DNA of 64,000 bases from Sporolactobacillus sp. CQH2019. GTDB taxonomy: Bacteria > Bacillota > Bacilli > Bacillales > Sporolactobacillaceae. This document shows positions 1-9,110 of this stretch, one piece after another. The notes under the pieces were generated by a model, which saw only the letters and a program-made list of their open reading frames with translations, was not told the origin of the DNA and did no database searches. The stretch's first letter is position 1. Every line of letters begins with the position of its first letter. Location: contig NZ_JARAJZ010000002.1 in assembly GCF_028765345.1 (NCBI RefSeq), positions 129,942 through 193,941 on the forward strand, given 5' to 3'. The translations under genes and the position numbers were made by a program.

Positions 1-38
1 TTGCCTTCAGCCGTCATATAGTGAAGCTTTTCCGCCAT
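1..38 (-). CDS. greA: Transcription elongation factor GreA, 5' end only
   Basis: Only the first 12 codons lie in the window, reading MAEKLHYMTAEG from the ATG at 36-38 on the minus strand. This matches the usual GreA N-terminus. An AGGAG ribosome-binding site lies about 10 bases upstream. GreA rescues backtracked RNA polymerase by stimulating transcript cleavage. Its place directly after udk is the Bacillus order. The rest of the gene is outside the window. Confidence 0.85.
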   Translation of the reverse strand, partial: MAEKLHYMTAEG

Positions 39-134
39 CAAAATCACACTCCTAACTAAAATTATCCTTATGTCTATCTGTTTATGCGCTTGCCTTCGGA
101 AAGCCGTCATTCCGAATCCTTCAATTGTATGATT

Positions 135-782
135 TCAATCAACCGGCGATGCGTCCGCTCCATTGAGCACAGCGCGTATTTTTGTCGCCATCAAGTCGAT
201 CGCGACCGTATTTCTGCCGCCCTCGGGGATAATGATATCCGCATAGCGTTTTGTCGGTTCTACAAACTGCAGATGCATCGGGCGGACCACAGTCAGATAT
301 TGGTTAATCACCGATTCCACACTTCTGCCCCGTTCCTCTGTGTCGCGAAGCAGACGGCGGATGATTCGCAGATCGGAATCGGTATCGACGAAAACCTTGA
401 TGTCCATCAGATCGCGGAGCCGCTTGTCTTCAAGAATCAGAATGCCTTCCATGATAATGACATCTTTTGGTTCGACGGGTACAATTTTATCAGATCTTGT
501 ATGCACTGTATAGTCATACACCGGTTTTTTTATCGGGTGGAATCGCAGAAGTTCCCGGATATGCGCGATCAGAAGATCCGTGTCGAAGGCCAGCGGATGA
601 TCATAATTGGTCAGCAGGCGTTCTTCAAACGGTTTATCGTCCTGTGCCTTATAATAAGCATCCTGCTGGATGACCGCAATCGATTGGTCCGGGAATCTTC
701 GGTAGATTTCACGGGTTACAGTCGTTTTGCCCGAACCGGATCCTCCGGCAACACCGATGACAATCGGTTTTTTCCTGCCCAT
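135..782 (-). CDS. udk: Uridine kinase
   Basis: Udk phosphorylates uridine and cytidine to UMP and CMP in pyrimidine salvage, in the cytosol. The protein of about 215 residues opens with the P-loop GGSGSGKTT a few residues in. It continues with the uridine-kinase blocks [41 protein letters not shown] and [14 protein letters not shown] chose the ATG at 780-782 ([10 protein letters not shown]) over one seven codons upstream because it aligns with the known Bacillus start and follows a GGGAGAG ribosome-binding site. It lies between trmR and greA as in B. subtilis, but without the trhP1/trhP2 pair that separates udk from trmR there. Confidence 0.95.
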   Translation of the reverse strand: MGRKKPIVIGVAGGSGSGKTTVTREIYRRFPDQSIAVIQQDAYYKAQDDKPFEERLLTNYDHPLAFDTDLLIAHIRELLRFHPIKKPVYDYTVHTRSDKIVPVEPKDVIIMEGILILEDKRLRDLMDIKVFVDTDSDLRIIRRLLRDTEERGRSVESVINQYLTVVRPMHLQFVEPTKRYADIIIPEGGRNTVAIDLMATKIRAVLNGADASPVD

Positions 783-823
783 CCCGTACTCTCTCCCTTC
801 CATGATGATGGGTATCGTGCCGG

Positions 824-1471
824 CTATTTTTTCGTGCTGACGGCAAGGCCGTCGCCTACCGTCAGAAAAATTGTATCAAATTCGCTTCTTTCCGCTAGAA
901 AGCGATTGTAGCTGTCGACCTTGCCGACCAGTCTGTGAAGCGGTTTTTTCTTCACCCCGTCAATATCGCAGACCAGTCCGTGAAAAAAGACGTTATCCGT
1001 TACGATGATGCCGGCGGGTGCCAGATATCGGGCATACTTCAAAAAAAGCTTTTCATACTGTGCTTTCGCAGCATCGATTAAAATCAGATCGAAAGGAGCT
1101 GCATCTCGGACGGCAGGCAAATCCTCCGTCGCGTCTCCTTCAACGATGTGAATCCATGCCGTCAGGCCCTGCTCTTTTATGTTCCGCTCCGCTTCACGGA
1201 TCATCTCTTCTTCGCGTTCAATCGTTATGATTTCAGCATCCTGCCCTGCCGCGAGGCACATCCTGATCGCCGAATATCCGATTGCCGTTCCGAGTTCCAG
1301 AATACGTCTTGCTTTCTTCCATTTGATCAACTGCTGCAGAAAAGCGATCGCCGACGGATGCATGATCGGAATATAAATTTGTTTTGCTTTTTTCTCCATC
1401 TGACGGAGCATGCTGTTTTCCGGTTTGACAAACGCGGCCGCATACTCCGACAATTTGTCAAAGTCTGTCAA
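824..1471 (-). CDS. trmR: tRNA 5-hydroxyuridine O-methyltransferase (YrrM/TrmR family)
   Basis: A SAM-dependent O-methyltransferase of 215 residues. The SAM-binding motif I is [13 protein letters not shown] around residue 57, and the acidic DLILIDAAK block resembles the metal-binding site of caffeoyl-CoA-type enzymes. The B. subtilis homologue TrmR (YrrM) methylates 5-hydroxyuridine at the wobble position of tRNAs to give 5-methoxyuridine. The start is a TTG eight bases after a GGGAG site. In B. subtilis the hydroxylation factors TrhP1/TrhP2 are encoded immediately downstream; here trmR is followed directly by udk. The family is clear; the tRNA substrate is carried over from the B. subtilis homologue. 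Confidence 0.88.
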   Translation of the reverse strand: MTDFDKLSEYAAAFVKPENSMLRQMEKKAKQIYIPIMHPSAIAFLQQLIKWKKARRILELGTAIGYSAIRMCLAAGQDAEIITIEREEEMIREAERNIKEQGLTAWIHIVEGDATEDLPAVRDAAPFDLILIDAAKAQYEKLFLKYARYLAPAGIIVTDNVFFHGLVCDIDGVKKKPLHRLVGKVDSYNRFLAERSEFDTIFLTVGDGLAVSTKK

Positions 1472-1542
1472 TCGTTCTTCTCCCTTTCCTCATTAAAAAA
1501 GATGCCGCCCAGCCTGCCGACGGCCGTCCGCACCCGGTCCTT

Positions 1543-2634
1543 TTAGGACTTTTTTGCCCACTCATGACTATATTTAGCAACAATGGCCTGATGTTCCGCA
1601 TAAGTTTTCGAATAGAAGATCTGTCCGTTGGGACGCGCATAAAAATAATAATCATTCGAACGGATCGGCTCAAGCACGGCCTGAACCGCGTCAGGCGCCG
1701 GACTGCCGATCGGACCGACGATCAGGCCTGCCCTTGTATATGTATTGTAAGGCGTATCCGTCGTCAGTTCGTTCATTGTGTATTGCCCGATCCTTTTCTG
1801 CTGTCCGTAAGCGACCGACGGATCGGTCTGAAGTTTCATCTTTTTTGCCAGCCGGTTGTAGAAAACGCCGGCAATCTTCTGCCGGTCCTTGGCATCGGGC
1901 GCCTCCTGTTCAACGAGCGACGCCATCGTCAAAATACTGTGAAGCGAACCGAGCGAGTTCGTTTTTATCTCCTTTGAAAAGCGCGTGACCGTCTGCCCCG
2001 TCTTATCCAGCATCCGATCGACCATCTGATCAAGCGTCGGAGGATTTTTCCCTCTGACAAACTGGTAGACGCCAGGAGCCAGATAACCTTCCAGCGGATA
2101 GTATACACCCTTTGTAAAGATCCGGTCCGTCAGAAACGGATACCGCTTCATATAGTGGGCCTTTATATAGGACGGATCTTTAAGTTTGTTGAGAATGTCC
2201 TGCGTGCTGAGACCTGAAGCCTTGGACATCTGGCCGGCGGTTTCACTCAGCCACATTCCCTGACGGACATCAACGATAAAAACGAGACGATTATAATTTC
2301 CCTTGCCCAGATCGTTTATCAGCCTGTCGACGGACATTGTCCGATTAAAAGTATAAGTCCCGGACCGATACTGGTTTAAATGTTTCCATCTCGCATAAAA
2401 TTCAAAAGCCCATGCCTTGCGGATCAGGCCGTTCTTCTCAAGAGTCTGCCCGACCTCTTTCAGCGATGATCCGGCCGGTATGGTGACTGTCACAGCCTGA
2501 TTATTCTTGGGGTTGACAGGTTTCAGCAGACCGGCATAATAATCGGACAGCCCCCACGCAAAGATAATCAGTAAAATAACGGCGCCGCCGACGATCATGG
2601 CAAACAGACGCCGCCTGCTGGTTCGCAGCTTCAA
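1543..2634 (-). CDS. mltG: Endolytic murein transglycosylase MltG
   Basis: MltG (YrrL) cleaves nascent glycan strands near the membrane and is thought to end peptidoglycan polymerisation. There is one N-terminal membrane anchor (residues about 12-32, IVGGAVILLIIFAWGL), then a LysM-like region, then the catalytic YceG domain. That domain carries the diagnostic LVEQEA block with its catalytic glutamate, followed by GVFYNRL and LQTDPSVAYG. Length (363) is normal for Firmicutes. Translation starts at a TTG six bases after GGAGAGG. A sigma-A-type promoter lies just upstream and a terminator separates it from yrzB. Confidence 0.94.
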   Translation of the reverse strand: MKLRTSRRRLFAMIVGGAVILLIIFAWGLSDYYAGLLKPVNPKNNQAVTVTIPAGSSLKEVGQTLEKNGLIRKAWAFEFYARWKHLNQYRSGTYTFNRTMSVDRLINDLGKGNYNRLVFIVDVRQGMWLSETAGQMSKASGLSTQDILNKLKDPSYIKAHYMKRYPFLTDRIFTKGVYYPLEGYLAPGVYQFVRGKNPPTLDQMVDRMLDKTGQTVTRFSKEIKTNSLGSLHSILTMASLVEQEAPDAKDRQKIAGVFYNRLAKKMKLQTDPSVAYGQQKRIGQYTMNELTTDTPYNTYTRAGLIVGPIGSPAPDAVQAVLEPIRSNDYYFYARPNGQIFYSKTYAEHQAIVAKYSHEWAKKS

Positions 2635-2669
2635 AATGAGCCTCTCCCTTCCAAGAGCACCCTATACAT

Positions 2670-2699
2670 TCTATACCTGGTTTATTGAAAATCTTTCAA
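2670..2699 (-). promoter_or_regulatory. Probable sigma-A promoter of mltG
   Basis: On the minus strand a -35 TTGAAA (2694-2699) is separated by 18 bases from a -10 TATAGA (2670-2675), about 35 bases before the mltG start codon. It lies just downstream of a factor-independent terminator, so mltG, trmR and udk are probably expressed apart from the alaS-yrzB group. Confidence 0.55.
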
Positions 2700-2737
2700 G
2701 TATTCGACAGAATTACGGTCATTTTGCGTGTCAAGTG

Positions 2738-2774
2738 AAAAATAAAGAAGCGCCCCGGATGCCGGACCCGGAGC
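2738..2774 (-). terminator. Rho-independent terminator in the yrzB-mltG gap
   Basis: Minus-strand hairpin with a 7-bp stem (GCTCCGG pairing with CCGGGGC) followed by TTCTTTATTTTT. It lies in the 360-base gap between yrzB and mltG and would end the alaS-reoM-ruvX-yrzB transcript. The rest of the gap shows no credible gene. Confidence 0.6.
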
Positions 2775-2993
2775 CTAGAGTCTTCCGGAAGAGCAGACAC
2801 ATTTTTCCTTCCTTATACTTCAATCAAAGCACCCAAAACCGCCGCTTCCTCAGGAACATTGAAAAAATTGAAGATAAAAAGGAATGAAGCAACCCGCCGT
2901 TCTCATACAGGCGATTCGCTTCACCCGGTTTCCTGTATTGATGAAAATCCCCTCAGCCTTTAGAACGCTTTCTTTCCCCGGGGACCCGTTTTT

Positions 2994-3305
2994 TTACCCT
3001 TCTTCGCTGAACGTGTTAATCATTTCTTCAACCATGTCCCACTCTTCATCCGTTTCGATCGGGAACAATTTGAAATCGTCATTTTCATCCTCATACCTGA
3101 AAGCAAAAACCTCTTCTTCCTCATCATCGCCTGCCTCTTCCTCAACAGGAACGACAATGACGTAGGACTTGTCTGTTTCCGGCACATCAAAATAAAAAAG
3201 GACGTCAAACAAATTTTCATCGCCGTTTTCATCGGGAATCACGATTCTGTCCTGTTCTTCATCATGATTCGGTACAAAAATCGGGTAATGATTATGTTCA
3301 CTCAT
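2994..3305 (-). CDS. yrzB: DUF1292 family protein (YrzB-like)
   Basis: A very acidic protein of about 103 residues, rich in Asp/Glu (for example EEEAGDDEEEEVFAF), typical of the DUF1292 family found next to ruvX in Firmicutes. No enzymatic motif is visible and the function is unknown. I chose the ATG giving [12 protein letters not shown] because a GGAG site lies upstream and it leaves only an 8-base overlap with ruvX. An in-frame ATG ten codons earlier has no good ribosome-binding site. The overlap suggests translational coupling with ruvX. Confidence 0.88.
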   Translation of the reverse strand: MSEHNHYPIFVPNHDEEQDRIVIPDENGDENLFDVLFYFDVPETDKSYVIVVPVEEEAGDDEEEEVFAFRYEDENDDFKLFPIETDEEWDMVEEMINTFSEEG

Positions 3306-3735
3306 CTCTTTTTTGCTCCATTCTTTTTTTGTCAAGATAGCTTTGCAAAATCAGTACAGCCGCTTCCTTGTCGATAACTTTTTTCCTTTTGCCGCGGCTG
3401 ACATCCGCAGCGAGCAGAATCCGTTCGGCGGCCATCGTCGTCAGACGTTCATCCCAAAGATCGACAGAGAGATGAAATCTGCGGCGCAGGCTCTTCGCAA
3501 AAGACCTTGATGCCGCCGCGCGTTTGCTTTCCGTTCCGATCAGATCTTTCGGCAGTCCGACAACGATCGACTGTATCTGATACTGTTCGATCAGCTCGCC
3601 CAGGCGTTCAAAGATCACGTTCTTCTTATGTTCGACATAACGGATCGTTTCAATACCTTGTGCCGTCAGTCCGAGCGGATCGCTGACCGACACGCCTACT
3701 GTCGCCGTTCCGAAGTCGAGGCCCATGATTCTCAT
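3298..3735 (-). CDS. ruvX: Putative pre-16S rRNA nuclease / Holliday junction resolvase RuvX (YqgF)
   Basis: A 145-residue RNase H-fold protein. The first catalytic Asp is in [16 protein letters not shown], with the central [13 protein letters not shown] and the [12 protein letters not shown] block near residue 97 carrying further conserved acidic residues. The family is implicated in 5'-end processing of 16S rRNA and was earlier proposed as a Holliday-junction resolvase. The ATG overlaps the reoM stop codon by 4 bases and its 3' end overlaps yrzB. The reoM-ruvX-yrzB order is conserved in Bacilli. Confidence 0.94.
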   Translation of the reverse strand: MRIMGLDFGTATVGVSVSDPLGLTAQGIETIRYVEHKKNVIFERLGELIEQYQIQSIVVGLPKDLIGTESKRAAASRSFAKSLRRRFHLSVDLWDERLTTMAAERILLAADVSRGKRKKVIDKEAAVLILQSYLDKKRMEQKRDE

Positions 3736-3998
3736 TCTTTATCCCATTTCTTTTTAAGATAATAAGTGACAAGCTCTTCAATCAGTTCGTCCCGTTCAAT
3801 CCTCCGTATTAGTTTTCGGGCATCTTTATGCCGGGGAATGTAGGCCGGATCACCGGAGAGTAAGTACCCGACAATTTGATTGATCGGATTGTAGCCTTTT
3901 TCTTCCAGGGCATCATAAACTTTAAACAGAACTTCGCGTGTATTGTGCCTGTCCTGTTCACCAAAGTTGAATTTCATCGTCTTATCCAAATTCTTCAT
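3732..3998 (-). CDS. reoM: IreB/ReoM-family regulatory phosphoprotein
   Basis: An 88-residue cytosolic protein of the UPF0297 family (B. subtilis YrzL, Enterococcus IreB, Listeria ReoM). Its N-terminus, [12 protein letters not shown], keeps the threonine at position 7 that PASTA-domain Ser/Thr kinases phosphorylate in homologues. The invariant block [18 protein letters not shown] is present. In Listeria, ReoM controls ClpCP degradation of MurA and thus peptidoglycan synthesis. The AGGGG motif directly abuts the ATG, so the ribosome-binding site is atypical. It sits between alaS and ruvX as in other Bacilli. Confidence 0.93.
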   Translation of the reverse strand: MKNLDKTMKFNFGEQDRHNTREVLFKVYDALEEKGYNPINQIVGYLLSGDPAYIPRHKDARKLIRRIERDELIEELVTYYLKKKWDKE

Positions 3999-4067
3999 CC
4001 CCTATTAAGAAAACTTGGAGAAGCCTGGCCCCTTGCTCTAAAATCAGGCGATCCGTCTTTTTCCCGT

Positions 4068-6710
4068 TTATCCTACAGCCGTTTTTTCAATGAGGCCGGC
4101 CACAGTCTGCAGAGCTTCCGCCACTTTCTCAGGACGGCGTCCGCCCGCCTGTGCCATATCCGGACGTCCGCCTCCGCCCCCGCCGCAAAGAGCGGCTACA
4201 TGCTTGATTATCTTCCCGGCATGATATCCTTTCGCAACGAGATCTTTGGTGACCCCGGACACCAGATATACCTTGCCGCCTTCAACAGAAGCGAGGACAA
4301 CGATCAGTGAATGAAAATGACTCTTCAGATGATCGGCCATCGTTCTGAGCTGATTCATATCCATCGAATCCACTTGCGCGGCAATAAAGGAAACAGCACC
4401 CATTTGCTTGACCGACTGTTCCAGTTCATTTGCTTTTGCATTGCCCAGCTTTGACATGATCGCCGCATTTTCCTTCTCCAGATCCCGCATCTGCTGCTGC
4501 AGAACATCGAGACGCTCCGGAATCTGATCCGGCGAGACTTTCAGCAGACGGCCGATGTTTTTCAGTTCCAGTTTATCCTGCTTCATTTTTTCATAGGCAC
4601 TTTTGCCTGTCAGCGCTTCAATTCGCCGGGTACCCGCGCCGATTCCGCTTTCCGAAACGATTGTGAACAGGCCCAGCTCAGCCGTGTTTTTCACATGACA
4701 GCCGCCGCAAAGTTCGAGGCTGTAATCGCCGCTCTTGACAACCCGCACAATCTTCCCGTATTTCTCGCCGAAAAGAGCCATCGCTCCGAGAGCCTTTGCT
4801 TCATCAAGCGGCATCTGGGACGTCGTCACCGGCAGCTGTTCCCAGATTTTTTCATTGACGATCCGTTCAACCTGTTCCAGTTCGTCCTCCGTAACCTGTC
4901 CGAAATGGGAAAAATCGAAGCGCAGCCTGTCCGGCGAAACATAGGATCCGGCCTGATTGACATGCCTGCCCAGCGTATCTTTCAAAGCCTGATGCAGCAA
5001 GTGCGTCGCCGTGTGGTTTTTTTGCGCCGACAGCCGCATCCCGGTATCGACGGCTGCTTTTACCGTCTCCCCCGCATGAATCCGGCCCTTCTCAATGACA
5101 CATGTATGGAGATTCTGTCCGTTCGGCGCTTTCTGAACATCCTTGACAAAAAGAACGGCTGTTTCGCCCGTGATCCGCCCCGTATCGGAAACTTCGCCGC
5201 CGCTTTCCGCATAAAAAGGCGTGCGGTCGAGAATGATTTTAACCGTTTCTCCTTCGGAGGCATCGTCCGCTCTCTCATTTTCCCTGATGATCACAAGCAC
5301 TTTCGCATCTTCAACCGTCAGCTGCTCGTATCCGACAAACTCGCTGCGATCGGTAACATTGCGCAACGTATCGTCCTGAACCTGCATGGATTTCTGATTG
5401 TGCCGGGCGGATCTTGCCCGCTCCCGCTGCCTGCCGAGCTCTTGTTCAAAACCTTCACGGTCAATGCCAAGTCCCTCTGCCCTGGCATACTCCTCCGTCA
5501 GTTCCGCAGGAAAGCCGAACGTATCGTACAGCTTGAATACATCACTGCCGGCAATCTGCGGCGTATTTTGCGCTTTTGCTTCGGCAATCTTTTCCTTCAG
5601 AATCGACACGCCCTCATGAATCGTTTCATGAAAGCGTTCTTCCTCACTTCGGACCACCTTCTGGACAAATGCCGTTTTTCCTAGGACCTCTTTATAATAG
5701 TCCTTCATGATGTCGGCGACAATCGGCACCAGCTCGTATAGGAACGGCTTATTGATGCCGAGATCCATCGCGTAGCGAACCGCACGGCGGATCAGGCGGC
5801 GCAGCACATAACCGCGCCCCTCATTGGACGGCAAAGCCCCGTCCGCAATCGCAAACGAAACGGCGCGGATGTGGTCGGCAATCACCTTAAACGGTGTGTT
5901 TTTCTGCCCTATTTTGTAGACGATTCCGGAAATTTCTTCGGTTTTATGGATAATCGGCAGAAACAGGTCGGTATCGAAGTTCGTTTCCCCATTCTGAATC
6001 ACACTGACCATCCGCTCGAGGCCCATGCCGGTATCAATGTTCTTCTTCGGAAGCGGCGTGTGGCTGCCGTCGGGATTGTGATTGTACTGCGAGAACACGA
6101 GATTCCAGACTTCCAGATACCGATCATTCTCACCGCCGGGATAAAGTTCCGGATCGTCCGGATCGTTGCCGAACGCCTCGCCGCGGTCATAAAAAATCTC
6201 CGTATTCGGTCCGCTCGGTCCCTCGCCGATATCCCAGAAATTATGTTCAAGTTTAATAATCCGTTCCTCAGGGATTCCGATTTTTTCATGCCACAACCGG
6301 TACGCTTCGTCATCATCCGGATAAATGGTGACCGACAATTTATCCGGATCGAAAGCAATCCACTCCGGGCTTGTTAAAAATTCCCATGCCCAGGTAATCG
6401 CTTCCTCCTTAAAATAATCGCCGATCGAGAAGTTGCCGAGCATCTCGAAAAAAGTATGATGGCGCGCCGTATAGCCGACGTTTTCGATGTCGTTTGTCCG
6501 GATCGCTTTCTGGGCGCTGCAGATGCGCGGATTCCGGGGCACAACCCGCCCGTCGAAATATTTTTTAAGAGTAGCGACGCCGCTGTTAATCCAGAGCAGC
6601 GACGGATCGTCGATCGGAATAAGCGAAGCGCTCGGCTCAACGGTATGGCCCTTTCCTTTGAAAAAATCTAAAAACATTTGTCTGACCTCAGATGAACTGA
6701 GTTGTTTCAT
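4068..6710 (-). CDS. alaS: Alanine--tRNA ligase
   Basis: AlaRS charges tRNA-Ala and edits mischarged Ser and Gly. The protein is about 880 residues from [13 protein letters not shown]. In order, it has the class II catalytic domain ([48 protein letters not shown]), the tRNA-recognition region, the editing domain zinc ligands HTATHLLH and CGGCHVKNT, and the C-terminal glycine-rich [16 protein letters not shown] of the C-Ala domain. The reading frame extends 30 codons upstream, but those residues are not conserved, so the ATG at 6708-6710 is preferred. A roughly 300-nt leader with a terminator precedes it, so attenuation is likely. Confidence 0.96.
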   Translation of the reverse strand: MKQLSSSEVRQMFLDFFKGKGHTVEPSASLIPIDDPSLLWINSGVATLKKYFDGRVVPRNPRICSAQKAIRTNDIENVGYTARHHTFFEMLGNFSIGDYFKEEAITWAWEFLTSPEWIAFDPDKLSVTIYPDDDEAYRLWHEKIGIPEERIIKLEHNFWDIGEGPSGPNTEIFYDRGEAFGNDPDDPELYPGGENDRYLEVWNLVFSQYNHNPDGSHTPLPKKNIDTGMGLERMVSVIQNGETNFDTDLFLPIIHKTEEISGIVYKIGQKNTPFKVIADHIRAVSFAIADGALPSNEGRGYVLRRLIRRAVRYAMDLGINKPFLYELVPIVADIMKDYYKEVLGKTAFVQKVVRSEEERFHETIHEGVSILKEKIAEAKAQNTPQIAGSDVFKLYDTFGFPAELTEEYARAEGLGIDREGFEQELGRQRERARSARHNQKSMQVQDDTLRNVTDRSEFVGYEQLTVEDAKVLVIIRENERADDASEGETVKIILDRTPFYAESGGEVSDTGRITGETAVLFVKDVQKAPNGQNLHTCVIEKGRIHAGETVKAAVDTGMRLSAQKNHTATHLLHQALKDTLGRHVNQAGSYVSPDRLRFDFSHFGQVTEDELEQVERIVNEKIWEQLPVTTSQMPLDEAKALGAMALFGEKYGKIVRVVKSGDYSLELCGGCHVKNTAELGLFTIVSESGIGAGTRRIEALTGKSAYEKMKQDKLELKNIGRLLKVSPDQIPERLDVLQQQMRDLEKENAAIMSKLGNAKANELEQSVKQMGAVSFIAAQVDSMDMNQLRTMADHLKSHFHSLIVVLASVEGGKVYLVSGVTKDLVAKGYHAGKIIKHVAALCGGGGGGRPDMAQAGGRRPEKVAEALQTVAGLIEKTAVG

Positions 6711-7015
6711 CGCAAGAACCCCCAAGTTACTCATTATTAAAAACCGAACCCAACAGACCTTCCGGGCGGCAGCGGACAAAAAAAGCTTCCATCCTATCAC
6801 CGTGAAAGGACGAAAGCTTCTTTCTTAAACATGACTTTCGCGCAGCAAAATAAAAAGAAAGGCCTCTGCAACTTTGCATCCGGCTGCCGGGATTCCCTCA
6901 AAACCGCCGCTCTTTCGTGCAAAACAGAAAAGCCGGGTTTCCGCACCAAAAAGAACCGGCGGCAAAACGTCTGCATGCACTGCTGCTATTCTTTTCGTCT
7001 CGGTTTCATTATTCT
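6711..7015 (-). promoter_or_regulatory. alaS 5' leader, probable transcription attenuator
   Basis: About 300 nt lie between the alaS promoter and its start codon. There are two hairpins followed by T tracts: one at 6921-6960 (GCCGGTTC pairing with GAAACCCGGC, then TTTTCTGTTTT) and the terminator at 6776-6819. Many Firmicute alaS genes carry a T-box leader. I could not find the conserved AGGGTGGNACCGCG core here, so either it has diverged or another attenuation mechanism operates. Confidence 0.5.
6776..6819 (-). terminator. Terminator hairpin in the alaS leader (attenuator candidate)
   Basis: On the minus strand AAGCTTTCGTCC pairs with GGATGGAAGCTT around a 13-base loop and runs into TTTTTTT, about 65 bases upstream of the alaS start. 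The 5' arm contains CTTTCG (6811-6816), which could instead pair with CGAAAG (6835-6840) just upstream, giving a mutually exclusive antiterminator. This arrangement is typical of transcription attenuation. Confidence 0.7.
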
Positions 7016-7021
7016 GCCGTT

Positions 7022-7051
7022 ATTATAGTTGAGTTTCCCCTTATTTGTCAA
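7022..7051 (-). promoter_or_regulatory. Strong sigma-A promoter of alaS
   Basis: Minus strand: consensus -35 TTGACA (7046-7051), 18-base spacer, consensus -10 TATAAT (7022-7027). The -35 box overlaps the last codons of the upstream permease gene. Transcription would begin near 7015, giving the long alaS leader. Confidence 0.8.
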
Positions 7052-8102
7052 TTGTACGATATCGGTCCCTCAAATGGCGGAAACAGGTGCGAATCACAAT
7101 GAAGCACGGGATCGCCAGCAGCATCCCGACAATGCCCGCCAGTTCACCGCCGATGCCGAGCGAGAGCATGATATACAGCGGATGAATATCGACGCTCCGC
7201 CCGACAATCAGAGGTTCAATGACGTTTCCCTCAAGAAACTGGATCAGCAGAATCAGCAGAATCACGCCGAAGACCGTATAGACCGATTGCGTCGCCGCAA
7301 TCAGAATGGCAGGGGCTGCGCCGATCAGCGGACCAAAATAGGGGATGAGGTCGGTTGCTCCGATAAAGATGCCGAAGACAAAGGGATAGGGTACTCTGAG
7401 CAGCCATAAACCGATCGAGGCCATTGCCGCCAGAACCGCACAGACGGTCAGCTGACCGCGGATATAATTGCCGATCGAACGATCCATTTCCGAGAAAATG
7501 TCCGCCGTTTGCTTCCGCCATTTTCTCGGAATGAGACGCATCGCCCCCCTTTTCATACGATCCGCATCCTTCAGGAAATAGAAGGCGAGAAACGGAATGA
7601 TGAACAGTGTAAACATCGATTGCACCAGTCCGGAACACCAGTCGATGATTCTGTCCGCCCATGATGCGGTCCCCCTGCGGATTCTTTCCAGAGCTTTATT
7701 GACGTGATCATGGACGGCTTCCGGCGTCGATCCGTAAACATGATCAATATTCGACTGATAAAGCGCCTCATATTTTGAAAACTCCTTATCCAGCCCTTTC
7801 AATTCGTGCATGAAAACGGGTCCGCCTTTATAAAGCAGAAACCCGATGCCCCCGAAAAAAACGGCATAGATAGCGAGTATGGCGATCGTTTTCGGAATCC
7901 CCGCCTGATGGCAGCGCTTGACAAGCGGAAGCAGCAGATAGGCGATAATTCCCGCTGCCGCAAAGGGAAATGCTACTTTCAGAAAAAAATGCATCAGGAC
8001 GTTAAGCAGCGGAAGCAGCCGGTAGAACAAATAGCCGTTCAAAAAAAGAAGCAACAGGATTGATAACACTTTTATCCACTGCAGTGCGGGCCACTTCCAC
8101 AT
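7041..8102 (-). CDS. AI-2E family transporter (YrrI/PerM-like membrane protein)
   Basis: A polytopic membrane protein of about 353 residues with 7-8 hydrophobic segments. Two near the N-terminus (VLSILLLLFLNGYLF, AFPFAAAGIIAYLLLPLV) are followed by a soluble insert around residues 90-150. Family landmarks include TDLIPYFGPLIGAAPA and LEGNVIEPLIVGR. The family was named for TqsA, an autoinducer-2 exporter, but some members are Na+/H+ antiporters, so the substrate is uncertain. The start is set at the ATG (MWKWPALQW) that follows GGAGG by 7 bases. It corresponds in position to B. subtilis yrrI, beside alaS. Confidence 0.88.
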   Translation of the reverse strand: MWKWPALQWIKVLSILLLLFLNGYLFYRLLPLLNVLMHFFLKVAFPFAAAGIIAYLLLPLVKRCHQAGIPKTIAILAIYAVFFGGIGFLLYKGGPVFMHELKGLDKEFSKYEALYQSNIDHVYGSTPEAVHDHVNKALERIRRGTASWADRIIDWCSGLVQSMFTLFIIPFLAFYFLKDADRMKRGAMRLIPRKWRKQTADIFSEMDRSIGNYIRGQLTVCAVLAAMASIGLWLLRVPYPFVFGIFIGATDLIPYFGPLIGAAPAILIAATQSVYTVFGVILLILLIQFLEGNVIEPLIVGRSVDIHPLYIMLSLGIGGELAGIVGMLLAIPCFIVIRTCFRHLRDRYRTIDK

Positions 8103-8194
8103 GATCATCCCTCCACGCATAGTTATGCCCACTGCATGAAAAATCATGACCGGCGGAAGGAAAAAGTTGCCGCAGTATACAGGCGAGATCCGTC

Positions 8195-8392
8195 TTAAAA
8201 ACCGTTCGCTTTTGCTTCACGTTGCTCTTTTTCAAATAGATCGTCAAGCGTGGTCAGGCTGCCGTCCTCCTCAACCTGGCTCAAGGACAATATGCCGTCC
8301 TCCAATGTCAGCTCGATAAAACAATCCCAGCAATAATACTGATTGGCACTGAGTTTCCCGATACTCTTTCCCTGGCAATTCGGACATTTCAT
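8195..8392 (-). CDS. Small zinc-ribbon protein, function unknown
   Basis: A 65-residue protein with two CxxC knuckles, KCPNC at residues 3-6 and YCWDC at about 21-24, giving a likely four-cysteine zinc ribbon. The C-terminus is acidic (TLDDLFEKEQREAK). Such small zinc-ribbon proteins recur in this part of Bacillales chromosomes, but I cannot assign a role. It lies between array A and the AI-2E-type permease on the same strand. Confidence 0.75.
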   Translation of the reverse strand: MKCPNCQGKSIGKLSANQYYCWDCFIELTLEDGILSLSQVEEDGSLTTLDDLFEKEQREAKANGF

Positions 8393-8621
8393 TTGTTTTC
8401 ACCTCAAATTCATTCAGTCTTTTGGGTTACTCGCATCCATGCCCAAAAACAAATGAAAATATACTTTTTTTGAAAAAAGTTTCTGTACCGAGGCCTCCTG
8501 CCGTTTCACCCGCCGGAATATCCGCTTCTGCTGTCGGCAGAGGCATTTTATCAATCGGCCCCGGCGGTTTATTGATCGACGTGCGTGAGTGACCGGCCAT
8601 ATACGCAGCTCATCGACTAAT

Positions 8622-9110
8622 CGCTCGCAGTTTTTCTCGCTCATGGCAGTCTATCGGTCGGGATGCATGGGTTTTCGGTCATCTCAGGCCGGGTTTCGGT
8701 CAGCTCAGGCCGGATTTCGGTCAGCTCAGGCCAGGTTTCGGTCGCGACTTGCAGGGTTTCGGTCTTCCCAGGCCGGGTTTCGGTCGCGGTTGGGAGTTTT
8801 TCGGTCGGCACTGGCCGGGTTTCGGTTGACACTCACGATTTATCGGTCATACGCGATTTTTCGTCGTTACCGGGCTGACTGTCGGCAGACGTTCGCAGTT
8901 TTTCTCGTTCGTGGCAGTCTATCGGTCGGAGTGTGTGGGTTTTCGGTCGGCACTGGCCGGGTTTCGGTCGCGGCGTGCAGGATTTCGGTCGTCTCAGGCT
9001 AGGTTTCGGTCAGCTCAGGCCAGGTTTCGGTCGCGACTTGCAGGGTTTCGGTCTTCCCAGGCCGGGTTTCGGTCGGCGCTCACGATTTATCGGTCATGCC
9101 TGATTTTTTC
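8622..9110. repeat. Tandem 21-bp repeat array A, present as two long copies
   Basis: Two similar blocks (about 8622-8880 and 8888-9115) each begin with a shared segment containing CGCAGTTTTTCTCG and GGCAGTCTAT. Each then runs into consecutive 21-bp units starting CGGTC and ending in GGGTTT or a variant. There are nine units in the first block (8655-8843) and eight in the second (8923-9090), with one more partial unit closing each. The period is exactly 21 bp throughout, while internal bases vary. It lies in the 930-base gap between recD2 and the zinc-ribbon gene. No spacer/repeat alternation is present, so it is not a CRISPR. The 21-bp period is 7 codons, so the block stays open in several frames without being a credible gene. 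Confidence 0.9.

Noticed and set aside
6825-6980. A 51-codon GTG frame inside the alaS leader containing seven alanine codons, ending between the antiterminator arms
   Set aside because: Attractive as a leader peptide, but there is no ribosome-binding site, the alanine codons are scattered rather than clustered, and GC bias makes them common.
6711-7015. Canonical T-box before alaS
   Set aside because: The AGGGTGGNACCGCG core and a clear GCN specifier loop were not found, so I call it only an attenuator-like leader.
8414-8644. A 76-codon frame on the minus strand between the zinc-ribbon gene and array A
   Set aside because: Rich in Arg/Lys/Cys with no family likeness and no ribosome-binding site; it overlaps the lead-in of the repeat array.
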